Assembly (NCBI GenBank): GCA_002551355.1
Contig: NTHE01000018.1
Location: 1-64,000, forward strand
Direction of reading: 5' to 3'
DNA length: 64,000 nucleotides
DNA from: Streptomyces sp. man185
GTDB lineage: Bacteria > Actinomycetota > Actinomycetes > Streptomycetales > Streptomycetaceae
Positions 35,041 to 42,720 of this stretch are shown piece after piece (positions within the stretch are counted from its first letter, which is position 1; each line of letters opens with the position of its first letter). Position numbers and translations under genes: made by a program. Below the pieces are notes generated by a model that was given only the letters and a program-made list of their open reading frames with translations, did no database searches and had not been told where the DNA came from.

Positions 35041-35105
35041 GCATGTTCGGGCTTCTTCTCCGAGCCCGAGGACAGTGACCTGGATCACCTCACTCCTCAA
35101 TTTAC

Positions 35106-35121
35106 ATGCTTGACCATGCAA
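35106..35121 (-). promoter_or_regulatory. Regulatory motif copy C (adenylation operon promoter)
   Basis: On the minus strand TTGCATG-GT-CAAGCAT, flanked by AT-rich arms (TTTACATG left, CAAATAAA right). It lies about 70 bp upstream of the TTG start at 35192, in the promoter of the A-ACP operon. Confidence 0.55.
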
Positions 35122-35191
35122 ATAAAAGCCGTTAGGTTCTTGCTCGTGGCCAGCCAGCCGGCCACGACAGCCAATCCATCCAGGGGGACCG

Positions 35192-36679
35192 TTGCCTTCG
35201 CCTCGCCTGTTGCGGGCAATCAGCCGGCACGTACAGGAACAACCCGACAGAACCGCGCTCGTCAGCGCCGGTCGACACGTCACCTACGCGGACCTGGACC
35301 GGCTGACCCGCCGGGCCGCCGCAGACCTCGACGGCGCCGCGTTCGGCCCCGTACGCGCCCTGTGCGTCCCGGCGCACAAGTCGGCGGAGACCATCGCGCT
35401 GCTGCTGGCGGCGTGGCGCCAGGGGATCAACACCCTGGTCCCGTCGCCCGGCCTGGGGGCCGCCGCCCTGGCCACGCTCACCGCCCAGGCCCACGGCCCG
35501 ATGTCGGCCGCCGCGGTCCCCGGCGGCGGCGTGACCCTGTCGCGGGAGGAGGCCGACCCCGCCCTGTCGGACGGCTTCAGCGCCCCCGACCCCGAGGGAT
35601 CGCTGCTGACCCTCACCACCTCCGGATCCACCGGCGTCCCCAAGCTCGTCCCGGTCCGCGTCGAGGCCTTCGACCGCTTCGCGGACTGGGCCACGGAGAA
35701 GTTCGGACTCGACGGCGACACCAGGTCACTGAGCTTCTCGCCGCTCAACTTCGATCTGGCGCTCCTGGACGTCTGGACGGTGCTGGAGGCCGGCGGCACC
35801 GTCGTGCTCGCCGACGCCGGGGCCAGCGGGGACGCCGGCTATCTGCGCGACCTCACCCAGGGCAACGGGGTGACCCTGGTCCAGGGCGTGCCCCTGCTGC
35901 ACCGGCTCCTGGCCGCGGACGACGCCCGCTATCCGGCGGTCCGTACGGTCGTGTTCACCGGGGAGGCCGTCTCCGAACAGGGCCTGCGGGACGCCTTCGC
36001 CGCCTGCCCGGCCGCCCGTTTCCACAACGTCTTCGGCTGCACGGAGACCAATGACAGCTTCGTCCTCGACATCGACCCGGACGCCTACGTGCACCCGCTG
36101 CCCATCGGCGAACCGATCGACGGCACCGACGCCGTGCTGCTGATCGAGGGGGCCGCCGGCACCGAGGTGCTGCAAGGCCCCGGCACCGGGGAGCTGCTGG
36201 TGCACACCCCCTTCCAGACCAGCGGCTATCTCGAACAGGCCCGCAACGCGCAGGCGTTCATGCCGGATCCGCGCGGCGGCGGCGCCATGTTCTACCGCAC
36301 CGGCGACCTCGTCCACCGCGACGCGGACGGCCGCCACTTCCTCCAGGGCCGCGCCGACTTCCAGGTCAAGGTGCGCGGCGTGCGCACCAACACCCTGGAG
36401 GTCGAGACCGTCATCGGGGCCCACCCGGACGTCGTCGAGGCCGCCGTCGTCGCCCTGCCCTGCCCCGAGGCCGGCACCCGGCTGCACGCCGAAGTGGTGC
36501 GCCGGGACGGCACATCCCTCAGCTCGCTGGGACTGCGGGCGTACGCGGCGAAGCACCTGCCGCGGCACGCCGTGCCCAGCTCGGTGGGGCTCGCCGGCAC
36601 TCCCCTGCCGAAGACCCCGACCGGCAAACCGGACCGTAACTCGATCAAGAACACCCAACTGAACGGAGCCTCTTCATGA
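35192..36679 (+). CDS. Free-standing adenylation enzyme (amino acid-AMP ligase)
   Basis: 495 residues, TTG start at 35192 preceded by GGGGGA. The acyl-adenylate core motifs are in order: A3 TLTTSGSTGVPKLVP, A4 FDLALLDVWTVLEAGG, A5 NVFGCTETNDS, A7 YRTGDLVHRDADGR, A8 GRADFQVKVRGVRTN and A10 TPLPKTPTGKPDRN with the catalytic Lys. The Asp in the A4 region that binds the alpha-amino group in NRPS adenylation domains is present, so an amino acid is the likely substrate, though the exact one cannot be read. It overlaps the carrier gene by 4 bp, and likely loads that carrier (as PltF/RedM-type enzymes do). No condensation domain is present. Confidence 0.85.
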   Translation: MPSPRLLRAISRHVQEQPDRTALVSAGRHVTYADLDRLTRRAAADLDGAAFGPVRALCVPAHKSAETIALLLAAWRQGINTLVPSPGLGAAALATLTAQAHGPMSAAAVPGGGVTLSREEADPALSDGFSAPDPEGSLLTLTTSGSTGVPKLVPVRVEAFDRFADWATEKFGLDGDTRSLSFSPLNFDLALLDVWTVLEAGGTVVLADAGASGDAGYLRDLTQGNGVTLVQGVPLLHRLLAADDARYPAVRTVVFTGEAVSEQGLRDAFAACPAARFHNVFGCTETNDSFVLDIDPDAYVHPLPIGEPIDGTDAVLLIEGAAGTEVLQGPGTGELLVHTPFQTSGYLEQARNAQAFMPDPRGGGAMFYRTGDLVHRDADGRHFLQGRADFQVKVRGVRTNTLEVETVIGAHPDVVEAAVVALPCPEAGTRLHAEVVRRDGTSLSSLGLRAYAAKHLPRHAVPSSVGLAGTPLPKTPTGKPDRNSIKNTQLNGASS

Positions 36680-36936
36680 GCACCGCCGTCAACGACCCGA
36701 TCCGTGCCTACATCGTCCAGGAGTTCCTGGCCGGCGAGGACGCCGAGGACCTGACCGACGACTTCGACCTCATCGAGAGCACCGTGGTGAACAGCCTCGG
36801 TCTCGTCCGCCTCATCTCCTGGATATCGGAGACGTACAGAATCCCCGTCGACGACATCCCGCTGGAACCCGCCGCCTACCGCACGCTCGCGGACATCCGC
36901 GGCTTCGTCGGCCGGGCCGCCCCCGCCGCGATCTGA
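36676..36936 (+). CDS. Acyl/peptidyl carrier protein
   Basis: 86 residues, ATG overlapping the adenylation stop (ATGA). The four-helix carrier fold has the phosphopantetheine Ser in TVVNSLGLVRLISWI (Asn-Ser-Leu, where most carriers have Asp-Ser-Leu), and helix 3 TYRIPVDDIPLEP. Its size matches free-standing carriers of A-PCP-dehydrogenase systems. The Sfp-type transferase at 40698 probably activates it. Its position, directly after the A enzyme, is the main support for the loading partner. Confidence 0.85.
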   Translation: MSTAVNDPIRAYIVQEFLAGEDAEDLTDDFDLIESTVVNSLGLVRLISWISETYRIPVDDIPLEPAAYRTLADIRGFVGRAAPAAI

Positions 36937-37101
36937 CCGTACGTCACCCCACAGGCGGTGCTGGTCACCCCGCCACCTCACCGGTGGTGGATCGACAGCG
37001 GCACGTCCCCACGTACAGAGCCCCCCACTCGCACGCCCCGCACGCATACCGCACCCGCAACGCGCACATGCCCGGAACACAGCGATGACAGGAGTTCAGC
37101 C

Positions 37102-37476
37102 ATGATCGTCCGTTCTCTGTCCGACGTCCCCGCGATCGAGTGGGGCAGCGGCACGAGTCACCGTCTGCTCACCGAGGCCGACGGCATGGGATTCACCGTC
37201 TGCGAGACATTGGTCCGCCGGGGCACCTCCAGTGGACTTCAGTACCTCGGCCACCTGGAGGCCTGCTACTGCATCGGCGGCTCGGGCGAGGTCGTCACCG
37301 AGGACGGCGCCCACCACAAGATCATGACCGGGACCATCTACGCCCTGGACCAGCACGACGCCCACCACCTGATCGCCTCCGACGACGAGGACCTCCTCCT
37401 CGTCTCGGTCTTCAGCCCGGCGCTGCGCGGCGACGAGAAGCACTCGCTCTCCGAGGACGGCTACTCCCGCTACTGA
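37102..37476 (+). CDS. Ectoine-synthase-like cupin
   Basis: 124 residues, start at ATG 37102 behind AGGAG. It matches EctC throughout: ADGMGFTVCETLVRRGT, YLGHLEACYCIGGSGEV, TGTIYALDQHDAHHLIA and VFSPALRGDEKHSLSEDGY. The iron ligands known in EctC (a Glu, a Tyr and a His) correspond to HLEA, IYAL and HDAHH and are all present. EctC closes the tetrahydropyrimidine ring of N-acetyl-diaminobutyrate; here no EctA, EctB or EctD is nearby, so a different substrate is likely, perhaps a carrier-bound or amide product of this operon. It is 165 bp after the carrier gene. Confidence 0.82.
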   Translation: MIVRSLSDVPAIEWGSGTSHRLLTEADGMGFTVCETLVRRGTSSGLQYLGHLEACYCIGGSGEVVTEDGAHHKIMTGTIYALDQHDAHHLIASDDEDLLLVSVFSPALRGDEKHSLSEDGYSRY

Positions 37477-37496
37477 TCCCGCCGGTCCGAAGGGCC

Positions 37497-37530
37497 GGGT
37501 GCGGGGCCGCGACGGCGCGGCCCCGCACCC
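37497..37530 (+). terminator. 14-bp stem-loop after the cupin gene
   Basis: GGGTGCGGGGCCGC (37497-37510) pairs with 37517-37530 over a 6-nt loop, 20 bp after the cupin stop. No T-tract; it may attenuate rather than end the transcript before the dehydrogenase. Confidence 0.5.
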
Positions 37531-37571
37531 GGCGACCCGCATCCGGCGACCCGCATCCGGCGACCGCATCC
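37531..37571. repeat. Three tandem 14/14/13-bp repeats
   Basis: GGCGACCCGCATCC at 37531, 37545 and a 13-bp version at 37559, followed by a part copy. It directly abuts the stem-loop and precedes the dehydrogenase ribosome-binding site by about 20 bp. Confidence 0.75.
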
Positions 37572-37602
37572 GGCGACCGGCGAAAGGCAAGGCAGAACAC
37601 GC

Positions 37603-38733
37603 ATGGCAGCAGAACAGGCCACAGACACCTACGGCATCACCGCGCCGTACGGCGACGAGCTGAACGACGACGTCACCCGCTGGGACCGGGCCGCCGAGTT
37701 CCCGCACGAGAAGTGGAAGCCGCTCCAGCGGTCCGGGCTCTTCACCCTCCCCTTCGCCCCGGAGTACGGCGGCGCCGGCCGGACGCTCACCGAGACCATG
37801 GCCGCGCTGGAGGGCCTCGGCCACACCAGCCGGGACGCCGGGCTGAACTTCTCGGCATCCACGCAGATCGTCAGCGTCGGCATCCCGCTCCAGGCGTTCG
37901 GCTCCGCCGAGCTGCGCGAGCGCTACCTGCCGCAGGTCACCTCCGGGCAGGCCATCACCGCGCATGCGATCACCGAGGCGAGCCACGGCTCGGACGTGAT
38001 GAACATCCGGACCACGGCCGTCCGCGAGGGCGACGAGTACGTGATCAACGGCGGCAAGCTCTTCATCACCAACGCCCCGGTCGCCGACCTCTTCCTGCTC
38101 TACGTCCGTACCGGCAAGCCGGGGGCCTTCGGGCTCAGCACCTTCCTCGCGGAGCGCTCCACTCCGGGCCTGACGATCGGCGAGCCGCTGGAGACGATGG
38201 GGCTGCGCACCTCCCCGATCAGCGAGGTCACGCTGAAGGACATCCGGCTGCCCGTCGCCAACCGGCTCGGCAGCGAGGGCGCCGGCTTCCTGATCATGGA
38301 TTACGTGATGAAGCGGGAGGTCCTCTTCTCCTTCGCCGTCAACCTCGGCGAGATGACCCACCGGCTGAAGCGGGTGGTCGAACACGCCACCACCCGGCAG
38401 CAGTTCGGCAGCGCCATCGGCAAGAACCAGGCGGTCGCGCACAAGATCGCGGACATGAGGATCGCGGTGGAGACGGCCCGCAAGTGGCTGTACGACACCG
38501 GCCGCAAGGTCGAGCAGGGCAAGGACGCCTCGCTGGACGTGGCCGCCACCAAGATCCTGGTCAGCGAGGCCAACCAGCGCACCGCCCAGGACGCGATCCA
38601 GATCTTCGGCGCCCGCGGATACCTGACCGACACGGGCATCGAGCGCGAGCTGCGCAACGCCGCCGCCGGCTCCATCTACTCCGGCACCAACGAAATCCAG
38701 CGCAACTGCATCGCCGCCCTGATGGGCCTGTGA
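37603..38733 (+). CDS. Acyl-CoA dehydrogenase-like flavoenzyme
   Basis: 376 residues. FAD-dependent dehydrogenase of carrier-bound or CoA thioesters. In order: LPFAPEYGGAGRTLTETM, AITEASHGSDVMNIRTTA (the FAD/substrate loop), the helical domain with RQQFGSAIGKNQAVAHKIADM, QIFGARGYL and the C-terminal IYSGTNEIQRNCIA. The position of the catalytic Glu in medium-chain enzymes (IYEGT) is Ser here, as in those members that carry the base elsewhere, so the base cannot be fixed. Free-standing members of this family oxidise prolyl-carrier to pyrrolyl-carrier (PltE/RedW); here it probably oxidises the loaded aminoacyl group. Confidence 0.85.
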   Translation: MAAEQATDTYGITAPYGDELNDDVTRWDRAAEFPHEKWKPLQRSGLFTLPFAPEYGGAGRTLTETMAALEGLGHTSRDAGLNFSASTQIVSVGIPLQAFGSAELRERYLPQVTSGQAITAHAITEASHGSDVMNIRTTAVREGDEYVINGGKLFITNAPVADLFLLYVRTGKPGAFGLSTFLAERSTPGLTIGEPLETMGLRTSPISEVTLKDIRLPVANRLGSEGAGFLIMDYVMKREVLFSFAVNLGEMTHRLKRVVEHATTRQQFGSAIGKNQAVAHKIADMRIAVETARKWLYDTGRKVEQGKDASLDVAATKILVSEANQRTAQDAIQIFGARGYLTDTGIERELRNAAAGSIYSGTNEIQRNCIAALMGL

Positions 38734-38747
38734 CGAGAGGCACCCGC

Positions 38748-39467
38748 ATGACCGACACCCTGGCCGAAGCCGGCTCCATGACGCCGGCCGCCGACGACCA
38801 CGCCCGCCTCACGGCGGCCACCGACTTCCTCGACCACGAGCACGAGACCGTCCGCGCCTTCGTCGACAAGGCCCTCGGCGGCATCGACCGTGACGCCGCC
38901 GACCCGATCGACCTCGCCGTCGCCCTCTACTACGCGGTGCGCGACGGCATCCACTACGAGGTCTATGGCGCCGACCTGTCGCCGCAGGGCCTGAAGGCGT
39001 CCAGCATCATCACCGGCGGCAAGGGCTTCTGTCTGCACAAGTCCGTGCTCTACGCCGCCGTTTGCCGCGCGGTCGGCATCCCCGCCCGGCTGCACTACAG
39101 CGATGTCCGCAACCACCTCGCCTCCGACCGGCTGCGCTCGTACATCGGCGGCGACGTCTTCTTCCACGGCCTGGCCACCGTGTATCTGGACGGCCGCTGG
39201 GTGAAGGTCACCCCGGTCTTCAACAAGCTGCTGTGCCGGCTGTACGGGATGACCCCGCTGGAGTTCGACGGCCGCTCCGACAGCCTGTACCACCCCTTCG
39301 ACGCGCAGGGGCGGCAGAGCATGGAGTTCCTCACCGACCACGGCGACTTCGACGACGTCCCGTACGCGTTCGTGATGGACAACATGCGCCGCAAGCACCC
39401 GAAGTTCCTGGACGAGGACGGCACCGGCACCGTCGGCGGCGGCTCGCTCGCCGACGAGGCGAACTGA
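38748..39467 (+). CDS. Transglutaminase-like enzyme (possible amide former)
   Basis: 239 residues, ATG 38748. The transglutaminase/protease fold with GGKGFCLHKSVLYAAVCRAVGIPARLHYSD (nucleophile Cys, split here for length), and the catalytic His in VFFHGLATVYLDGRWV followed by VTPVFN in place of the usual Asp strand. Similar transglutaminase-like proteins (AdmF of andrimid) make an amide between a carrier thioester and an amine, so amide release from this operon's carrier is plausible. Acidic N- and C-termini. It follows the dehydrogenase by 15 bp, likely co-translated. Amide formation is inference. Confidence 0.78.
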   Translation: MTDTLAEAGSMTPAADDHARLTAATDFLDHEHETVRAFVDKALGGIDRDAADPIDLAVALYYAVRDGIHYEVYGADLSPQGLKASSIITGGKGFCLHKSVLYAAVCRAVGIPARLHYSDVRNHLASDRLRSYIGGDVFFHGLATVYLDGRWVKVTPVFNKLLCRLYGMTPLEFDGRSDSLYHPFDAQGRQSMEFLTDHGDFDDVPYAFVMDNMRRKHPKFLDEDGTGTVGGGSLADEAN

Positions 39468-39551
39468 GCCCCGGCCCCCCACCCACCCCCGTGCCCGTGC
39501 CCGAGCACGACACGACACAGCAGAAGAACGGCAGAAGAGGAGAGGCAACCC

Positions 39552-40403
39552 ATGACGCAGTTCCAGGCCCGCGAGGACGGCTGGGCCGTGGCCGCCCGCG
39601 TCGGCGTCGTCGTTCCGCACGCGGACGTCGGGCCCGAGGCCGAGCTCCAGGCGATGGCGCCGCGCGAAGTCTCCATCCACGGTTCCCGCGTGCACTTCGG
39701 GGCGATGCGCCCCGGCGGGGAGATGGACCCCAAGATCCCGCACGACCCGGTGCGCGCCTTCATCGACCCGCCCTTCATCGACGACGCGGTCGAGCTGCTC
39801 GCCGCCTCCCCGCTGGACTCCATCGCCCTGGGGTTCACCAGCTCCGCCTACGTCCTGGGGGCCGACGGCGAGCAGAAGCTGTTCGAGCGGCTCTCGGAGC
39901 GGACCCGCGGCATCCCGCTCACCGGCACGACCCACGCGGCCGCGGCCGGCTTCCGCGCCCTCAACGCGGAGCGGATAGCGCTCGTCAACCCGCCGTGGTT
40001 CGACGACGAGCTTTCCGCCCTGGGCGCCTCGTACTTCGGTGAGCGCGGCTTCGACGTAGTCCACCACGGCCCGTGCGGCCTCCCCAGCAACCAGAAGCTG
40101 ATCACGCCGGAGGCGCTGGTGCAGTGGATCGAGTCCACCGTCGCCCCTCAGCGGCCGCAGGCGGTGCTGGTCGCCGGCAACGGCATCCGCGCCGTGGGCA
40201 CCGTCGCGGGCCTGGAGGAGCGCATCGGGTTTCCGGTGCTCACCGCGAACCAGGTCCTCTTCTGGCACGCGCTGCACCTCGCCGGCGGGGCCGCGGCGGC
40301 CGCGCGGATCACCGAGTACGGAGCCCTGTTCGGCGTCCGCCCCGAGGACGCGGCCGGGTCCGGCGCCCCGGCGAGAGGCGAGGCCGTGGGGGCGGCCCGA
40401 TGA
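39552..40403 (+). CDS. Asp/Glu racemase-fold protein, catalytic Cys replaced
   Basis: 283 residues, start behind GAGGAGAGG. Member of the Asp/Glu racemase superfamily nearest maleate isomerases and arylmalonate decarboxylases in pattern (VGVVVPHADVGPEAEL, SPLDSIALGFTSSAY, PQAVLVAGNGIRAVG, RIGFPVLTANQVLFWHAL). Maleate isomerase has a Cys in each half (xACTS and xCTN); here these read LGFTSS (Phe95) and VAGNG (Gly209), so both are missing. It may still hold a ligand, decarboxylate by another residue or be structural. It precedes and overlaps the next small gene by 4 bp. Confidence 0.7.
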   Translation: MTQFQAREDGWAVAARVGVVVPHADVGPEAELQAMAPREVSIHGSRVHFGAMRPGGEMDPKIPHDPVRAFIDPPFIDDAVELLAASPLDSIALGFTSSAYVLGADGEQKLFERLSERTRGIPLTGTTHAAAAGFRALNAERIALVNPPWFDDELSALGASYFGERGFDVVHHGPCGLPSNQKLITPEALVQWIESTVAPQRPQAVLVAGNGIRAVGTVAGLEERIGFPVLTANQVLFWHALHLAGGAAAAARITEYGALFGVRPEDAAGSGAPARGEAVGAAR

Positions 40404-40642
40404 GCCTGCTGCCCGCGTACGGCTACCAGGCCGCCGTGCAGGAGACCTGCGACACCCCGGAGTACCACATGCCGCTGGTGTGCTGGCACGACGACGGGAC
40501 CGGGGTGCGCGGCCTGGTGCTGTTCCGCGGGGCGCTGCGCCCGGCGGAGCAGGTGCCGGGGTTCCGGCGCTACCTCGCCTCCGAGGACCTGGAGCAGTAC
40601 GCCATGACCGGCCCGTGGCCGCTGCTCGCAGCAACCGCCTGA
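40400..40642 (+). CDS. Small protein of unknown function
   Basis: 80 residues, ATG at 40400 overlapping the previous stop (ATGA). The sequence is compact, mixed polar/aromatic, with two Cys (ETCDTPEYH, PLVCWHDD) and WHDDGTGVRGLVLFRGAL, PGFRRYLASEDLEQYAMTG. No signal peptide or membrane span. Could be a small accessory or subunit of the neighbouring enzyme. Translational coupling makes it a real gene. Confidence 0.6.
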   Translation: MSLLPAYGYQAAVQETCDTPEYHMPLVCWHDDGTGVRGLVLFRGALRPAEQVPGFRRYLASEDLEQYAMTGPWPLLAATA

Positions 40643-40652
40643 CCCGACCCGT

Positions 40653-40677
40653 GGCGGGGACCGGCCGGGTCCCCGCC
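40653..40677 (+). terminator. Small stem-loop before the PPTase gene
   Basis: GGCGGGGACC (40653-40662) pairs perfectly with 40668-40677, loop of 5 nt. May reduce read-through into the PPTase gene. Confidence 0.5.
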
Positions 40678-40697
40678 GCACCAGGAGCCGTATCGAC

Positions 40698-41444
40698 ATG
40701 ACACACGACCTCAAGTGGTCCGACGCGCCTCCGGGGGAGGTACTCGATCCGGTCTCCATCTGGATCGTCCGGGCCCCGGCCGGGCAGCGCCTGCCGCCCG
40801 ACGGGACCCCGCCCGACTGGCTCGACGAGAACGAACGGCGGCGGCTGGCGTCGATACCGCAGCAGGCCGGCCGGGAGACCTACGCGTTCGCCCACTGGGC
40901 ACTGCGGAGCGTTCTCGGCTCCTCGCTCGGCTGCTCCCCCGCGGGCGTCGGCTTTCTGCGGCAGCCGTGCCCCGGCTGCGGCGGGGCGCACGGCAGGCCG
41001 GCCATCCGTGATCCGGACCCGGCGGGCGAAGCACCGGAGTTCTCGATGTCGCACAGCGGGGACCTCGTCGCCATCGCGGTCGCCGAGGCCACCATCGGCA
41101 TCGACATCGAGTCCTGGCCGACCCCGGAGTCCGTCGCCGGCTACCTGCCGTTCCTGCACCCGAGGGAACAGCAGTGGCTGGGCGGTCGCCCGGACGACGA
41201 GCTCGTCCGGGACTTCGCCCGGCTGTGGACCCGCAAGGAGGCCATGGCCAAGGCGACCGGGCAGGGCATGGCCGCCGTCATGAACCGGCTCGATCTCACC
41301 GGTCAGCCGCTCGGCTGGCGGGTGCGGCAGCTGCTCGCACCTCCCGGGTACGAGGCGAGCTTCGCGGTCCCGGCCTCGGTGCACGTGGAGGTCACCGTGT
41401 ACGAGGAACTCCCGCAGCCGATGCCGCAGCCGGTGCGGGCCTGA
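40698..41444 (+). CDS. Sfp-type 4'-phosphopantetheinyl transferase
   Basis: 248 residues. Transfers phosphopantetheine from CoA to the carrier Ser. Motifs: ATIGIDIESW (Mg-binding Asp and Glu), FSMSHSGDLVAIAVA, and WTRKEAMAKATGQG, the WxxKEA block. Length and motifs fit the Sfp group with broad carrier specificity. A four-Cys-like segment CPGCGGAHGRPAI, with its CPGCG pair, lies near residue 95, and resembles the stretch common in the actinomycete members. It is at the end of the operon, so it likely activates the carrier at 36676. Confidence 0.92.
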   Translation: MTHDLKWSDAPPGEVLDPVSIWIVRAPAGQRLPPDGTPPDWLDENERRRLASIPQQAGRETYAFAHWALRSVLGSSLGCSPAGVGFLRQPCPGCGGAHGRPAIRDPDPAGEAPEFSMSHSGDLVAIAVAEATIGIDIESWPTPESVAGYLPFLHPREQQWLGGRPDDELVRDFARLWTRKEAMAKATGQGMAAVMNRLDLTGQPLGWRVRQLLAPPGYEASFAVPASVHVEVTVYEELPQPMPQPVRA

Positions 41445-41481
41445 CCGGTGCGGGCCCGACCCGGCGCAGGACCGACCCGGC

Positions 41482-41524
41482 GGCGGGCGGCCCGTACACC
41501 CCGGAGGTGTACGGGCCGCCCGCC
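41482..41524. terminator. 19-bp perfect hairpin between convergent genes
   Basis: Positions 41482-41500 pair perfectly with 41506-41524 over a 5-nt loop. It ends both the PPTase operon and the AfsA-like gene. Confidence 0.8.
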
Positions 41525-41541
41525 GTTTCGCGTGCCGTGCC

Positions 41542-42534
41542 CTACGCGACGGTCACCTCGGAGCTGAAGACCCGGACGCCGTGCTGCTCGACCCGGACCG
41601 GAACGCGGTGCCGTCCCGTGCCGCGGGGAACCGGCGCGCCGGCCACGACGACGGCGGGGGCGTCGAGCTCGACGTACCGGGCGAAGTCCGTCGTCATCCC
41701 GACGACGGCCGTGGAGCCGTCACCGACGGCGTGCGCCGCCTGCCGAGCCGCTTCGAGGAGGAACATCCCCGGCACGTGATCGACGGCGTGGTCGAAGAGC
41801 ACCGGGTGCGTGGGGTCCACCCGCAGCATCCACCGGTCGGTCCGGTCGCCCGGGGCCGGTGAGAGCACCACATCCTGTGCGGAGTGCCGGCCCACCCTGT
41901 GAGGCTCCACCGGCGGGCCCGCCGGGAGGCAGTTCGCCAGGGCGGCGTCGAGGTCCGCGTAACTCCCGCGCAGCCGCCGGTAGACGGCCGCGGGCTGGTT
42001 GTTGAAGCGGGTGTGCGCGGTGCCCATCAGCCGCTTCCCCAGGTGGACGTCGATGTCCATCGCCATGCCGGCGAATCTGCTGCCGCGCCGGACCACGTCC
42101 GAGCAGGTGACCACCAGGCGCACCTCGTCCTCGCCGGTGGTCACCAGCGCCGCCAGCGGCTCGACCGCGAAGCTGAACCGCTCCCACGCCTGCTTGTACT
42201 CCCGCGGCACGCCGTGCACGGCGTGGGACAGCAGCGGCACCGCCTGGCGCACGCTCTCGGCGAGCAGCAGCGGGTCGTACGCGCCCTGCGACGGCCGGTA
42301 GAAGTCGTGCCCCTTCGGCCATCTCGCCGTGATCACGTAGCGTCCCGGGTCCTGCTCGTCCTGCTCGGCCCACGTTCTGAGCAGGACTTCCTCCCCCCGA
42401 AGCTTGTGCACCTGCCACTGGTGCACCTGCGACTGCTGGACCGGCTTCACATCACGGCTCAGTACAGAAACAGACAACTTGGCCCCCCAAGATCGGTAGT
42501 TTTCGCGGACGACTACGGAGGGATGTGTGAACAT
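41542..42534 (-). CDS. afsA: AfsA-family gamma-butyrolactone synthase
   Basis: 330 residues, from ATG 42534 (TTG 42555 and GTG 42537 are alternatives). AfsA condenses a beta-ketoacyl-carrier with dihydroxyacetone phosphate to start A-factor-like signals. Two hot-dog repeats are visible: the first around VHKLRGEEVLLRTW...FYRPSQGAYDPLLLAESVRQA, with the conserved HxxxxFYRP-like start; the second around HSAQDVVLSPA...HPVLFDHAVDHVPGMFLLEAARQA. Both copies of the DHxxxHxPGMxxxEAxRQ-like motif are typical. It is convergent to the PPTase operon and divergent from the receptor gene, the usual arrangement. Confidence 0.88.
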   Translation of the reverse strand: MFTHPSVVVRENYRSWGAKLSVSVLSRDVKPVQQSQVHQWQVHKLRGEEVLLRTWAEQDEQDPGRYVITARWPKGHDFYRPSQGAYDPLLLAESVRQAVPLLSHAVHGVPREYKQAWERFSFAVEPLAALVTTGEDEVRLVVTCSDVVRRGSRFAGMAMDIDVHLGKRLMGTAHTRFNNQPAAVYRRLRGSYADLDAALANCLPAGPPVEPHRVGRHSAQDVVLSPAPGDRTDRWMLRVDPTHPVLFDHAVDHVPGMFLLEAARQAAHAVGDGSTAVVGMTTDFARYVELDAPAVVVAGAPVPRGTGRHRVPVRVEQHGVRVFSSEVTVA

Positions 42535-42671
42535 CACTCCTCGTTCCCGCTCCAAAAATAATGTTTCTTTTGTTTTCTCAAGTCAAGAGTCGATGATCGC
42601 TGCAACAATTCCCGGGACAATTAGGGTCGAAGCCTAACTCAACCTGCACATAACGGACTTGCCGCGAGCGC

Positions 42672-42688
42672 TGTTCACCCGGTTAACA
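42672..42688. promoter_or_regulatory. ARE-like palindrome upstream of the receptor gene
   Basis: TGTTCACC (42672-42679), one base, GGTTAACA (42681-42688): 7 of 8 pair. It ends 32 bp before the receptor ATG, inside an AT-rich afsA/receptor intergenic region (42535-42720), the classical place for an ArpA-type operator. Confidence 0.55.
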
Positions 42689-42720
42689 TAAGGAGCATTC
42701 TTTTTGGGAAGGTGAGAGTC

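Noticed and set aside
35192..37476. Hydrazine-synthetase type cluster (cupin plus MetRS-like, as for azaserine)
   Set aside because: The cupin is of the EctC type, and there is no methionyl-tRNA-synthetase-like domain or lysine N-hydroxylase in the window.
35192..41444. Classical ectoine biosynthesis operon
   Set aside because: Only an EctC-like gene is present; ectA, ectB and ectD are absent, and the neighbours are carrier-based enzymes.
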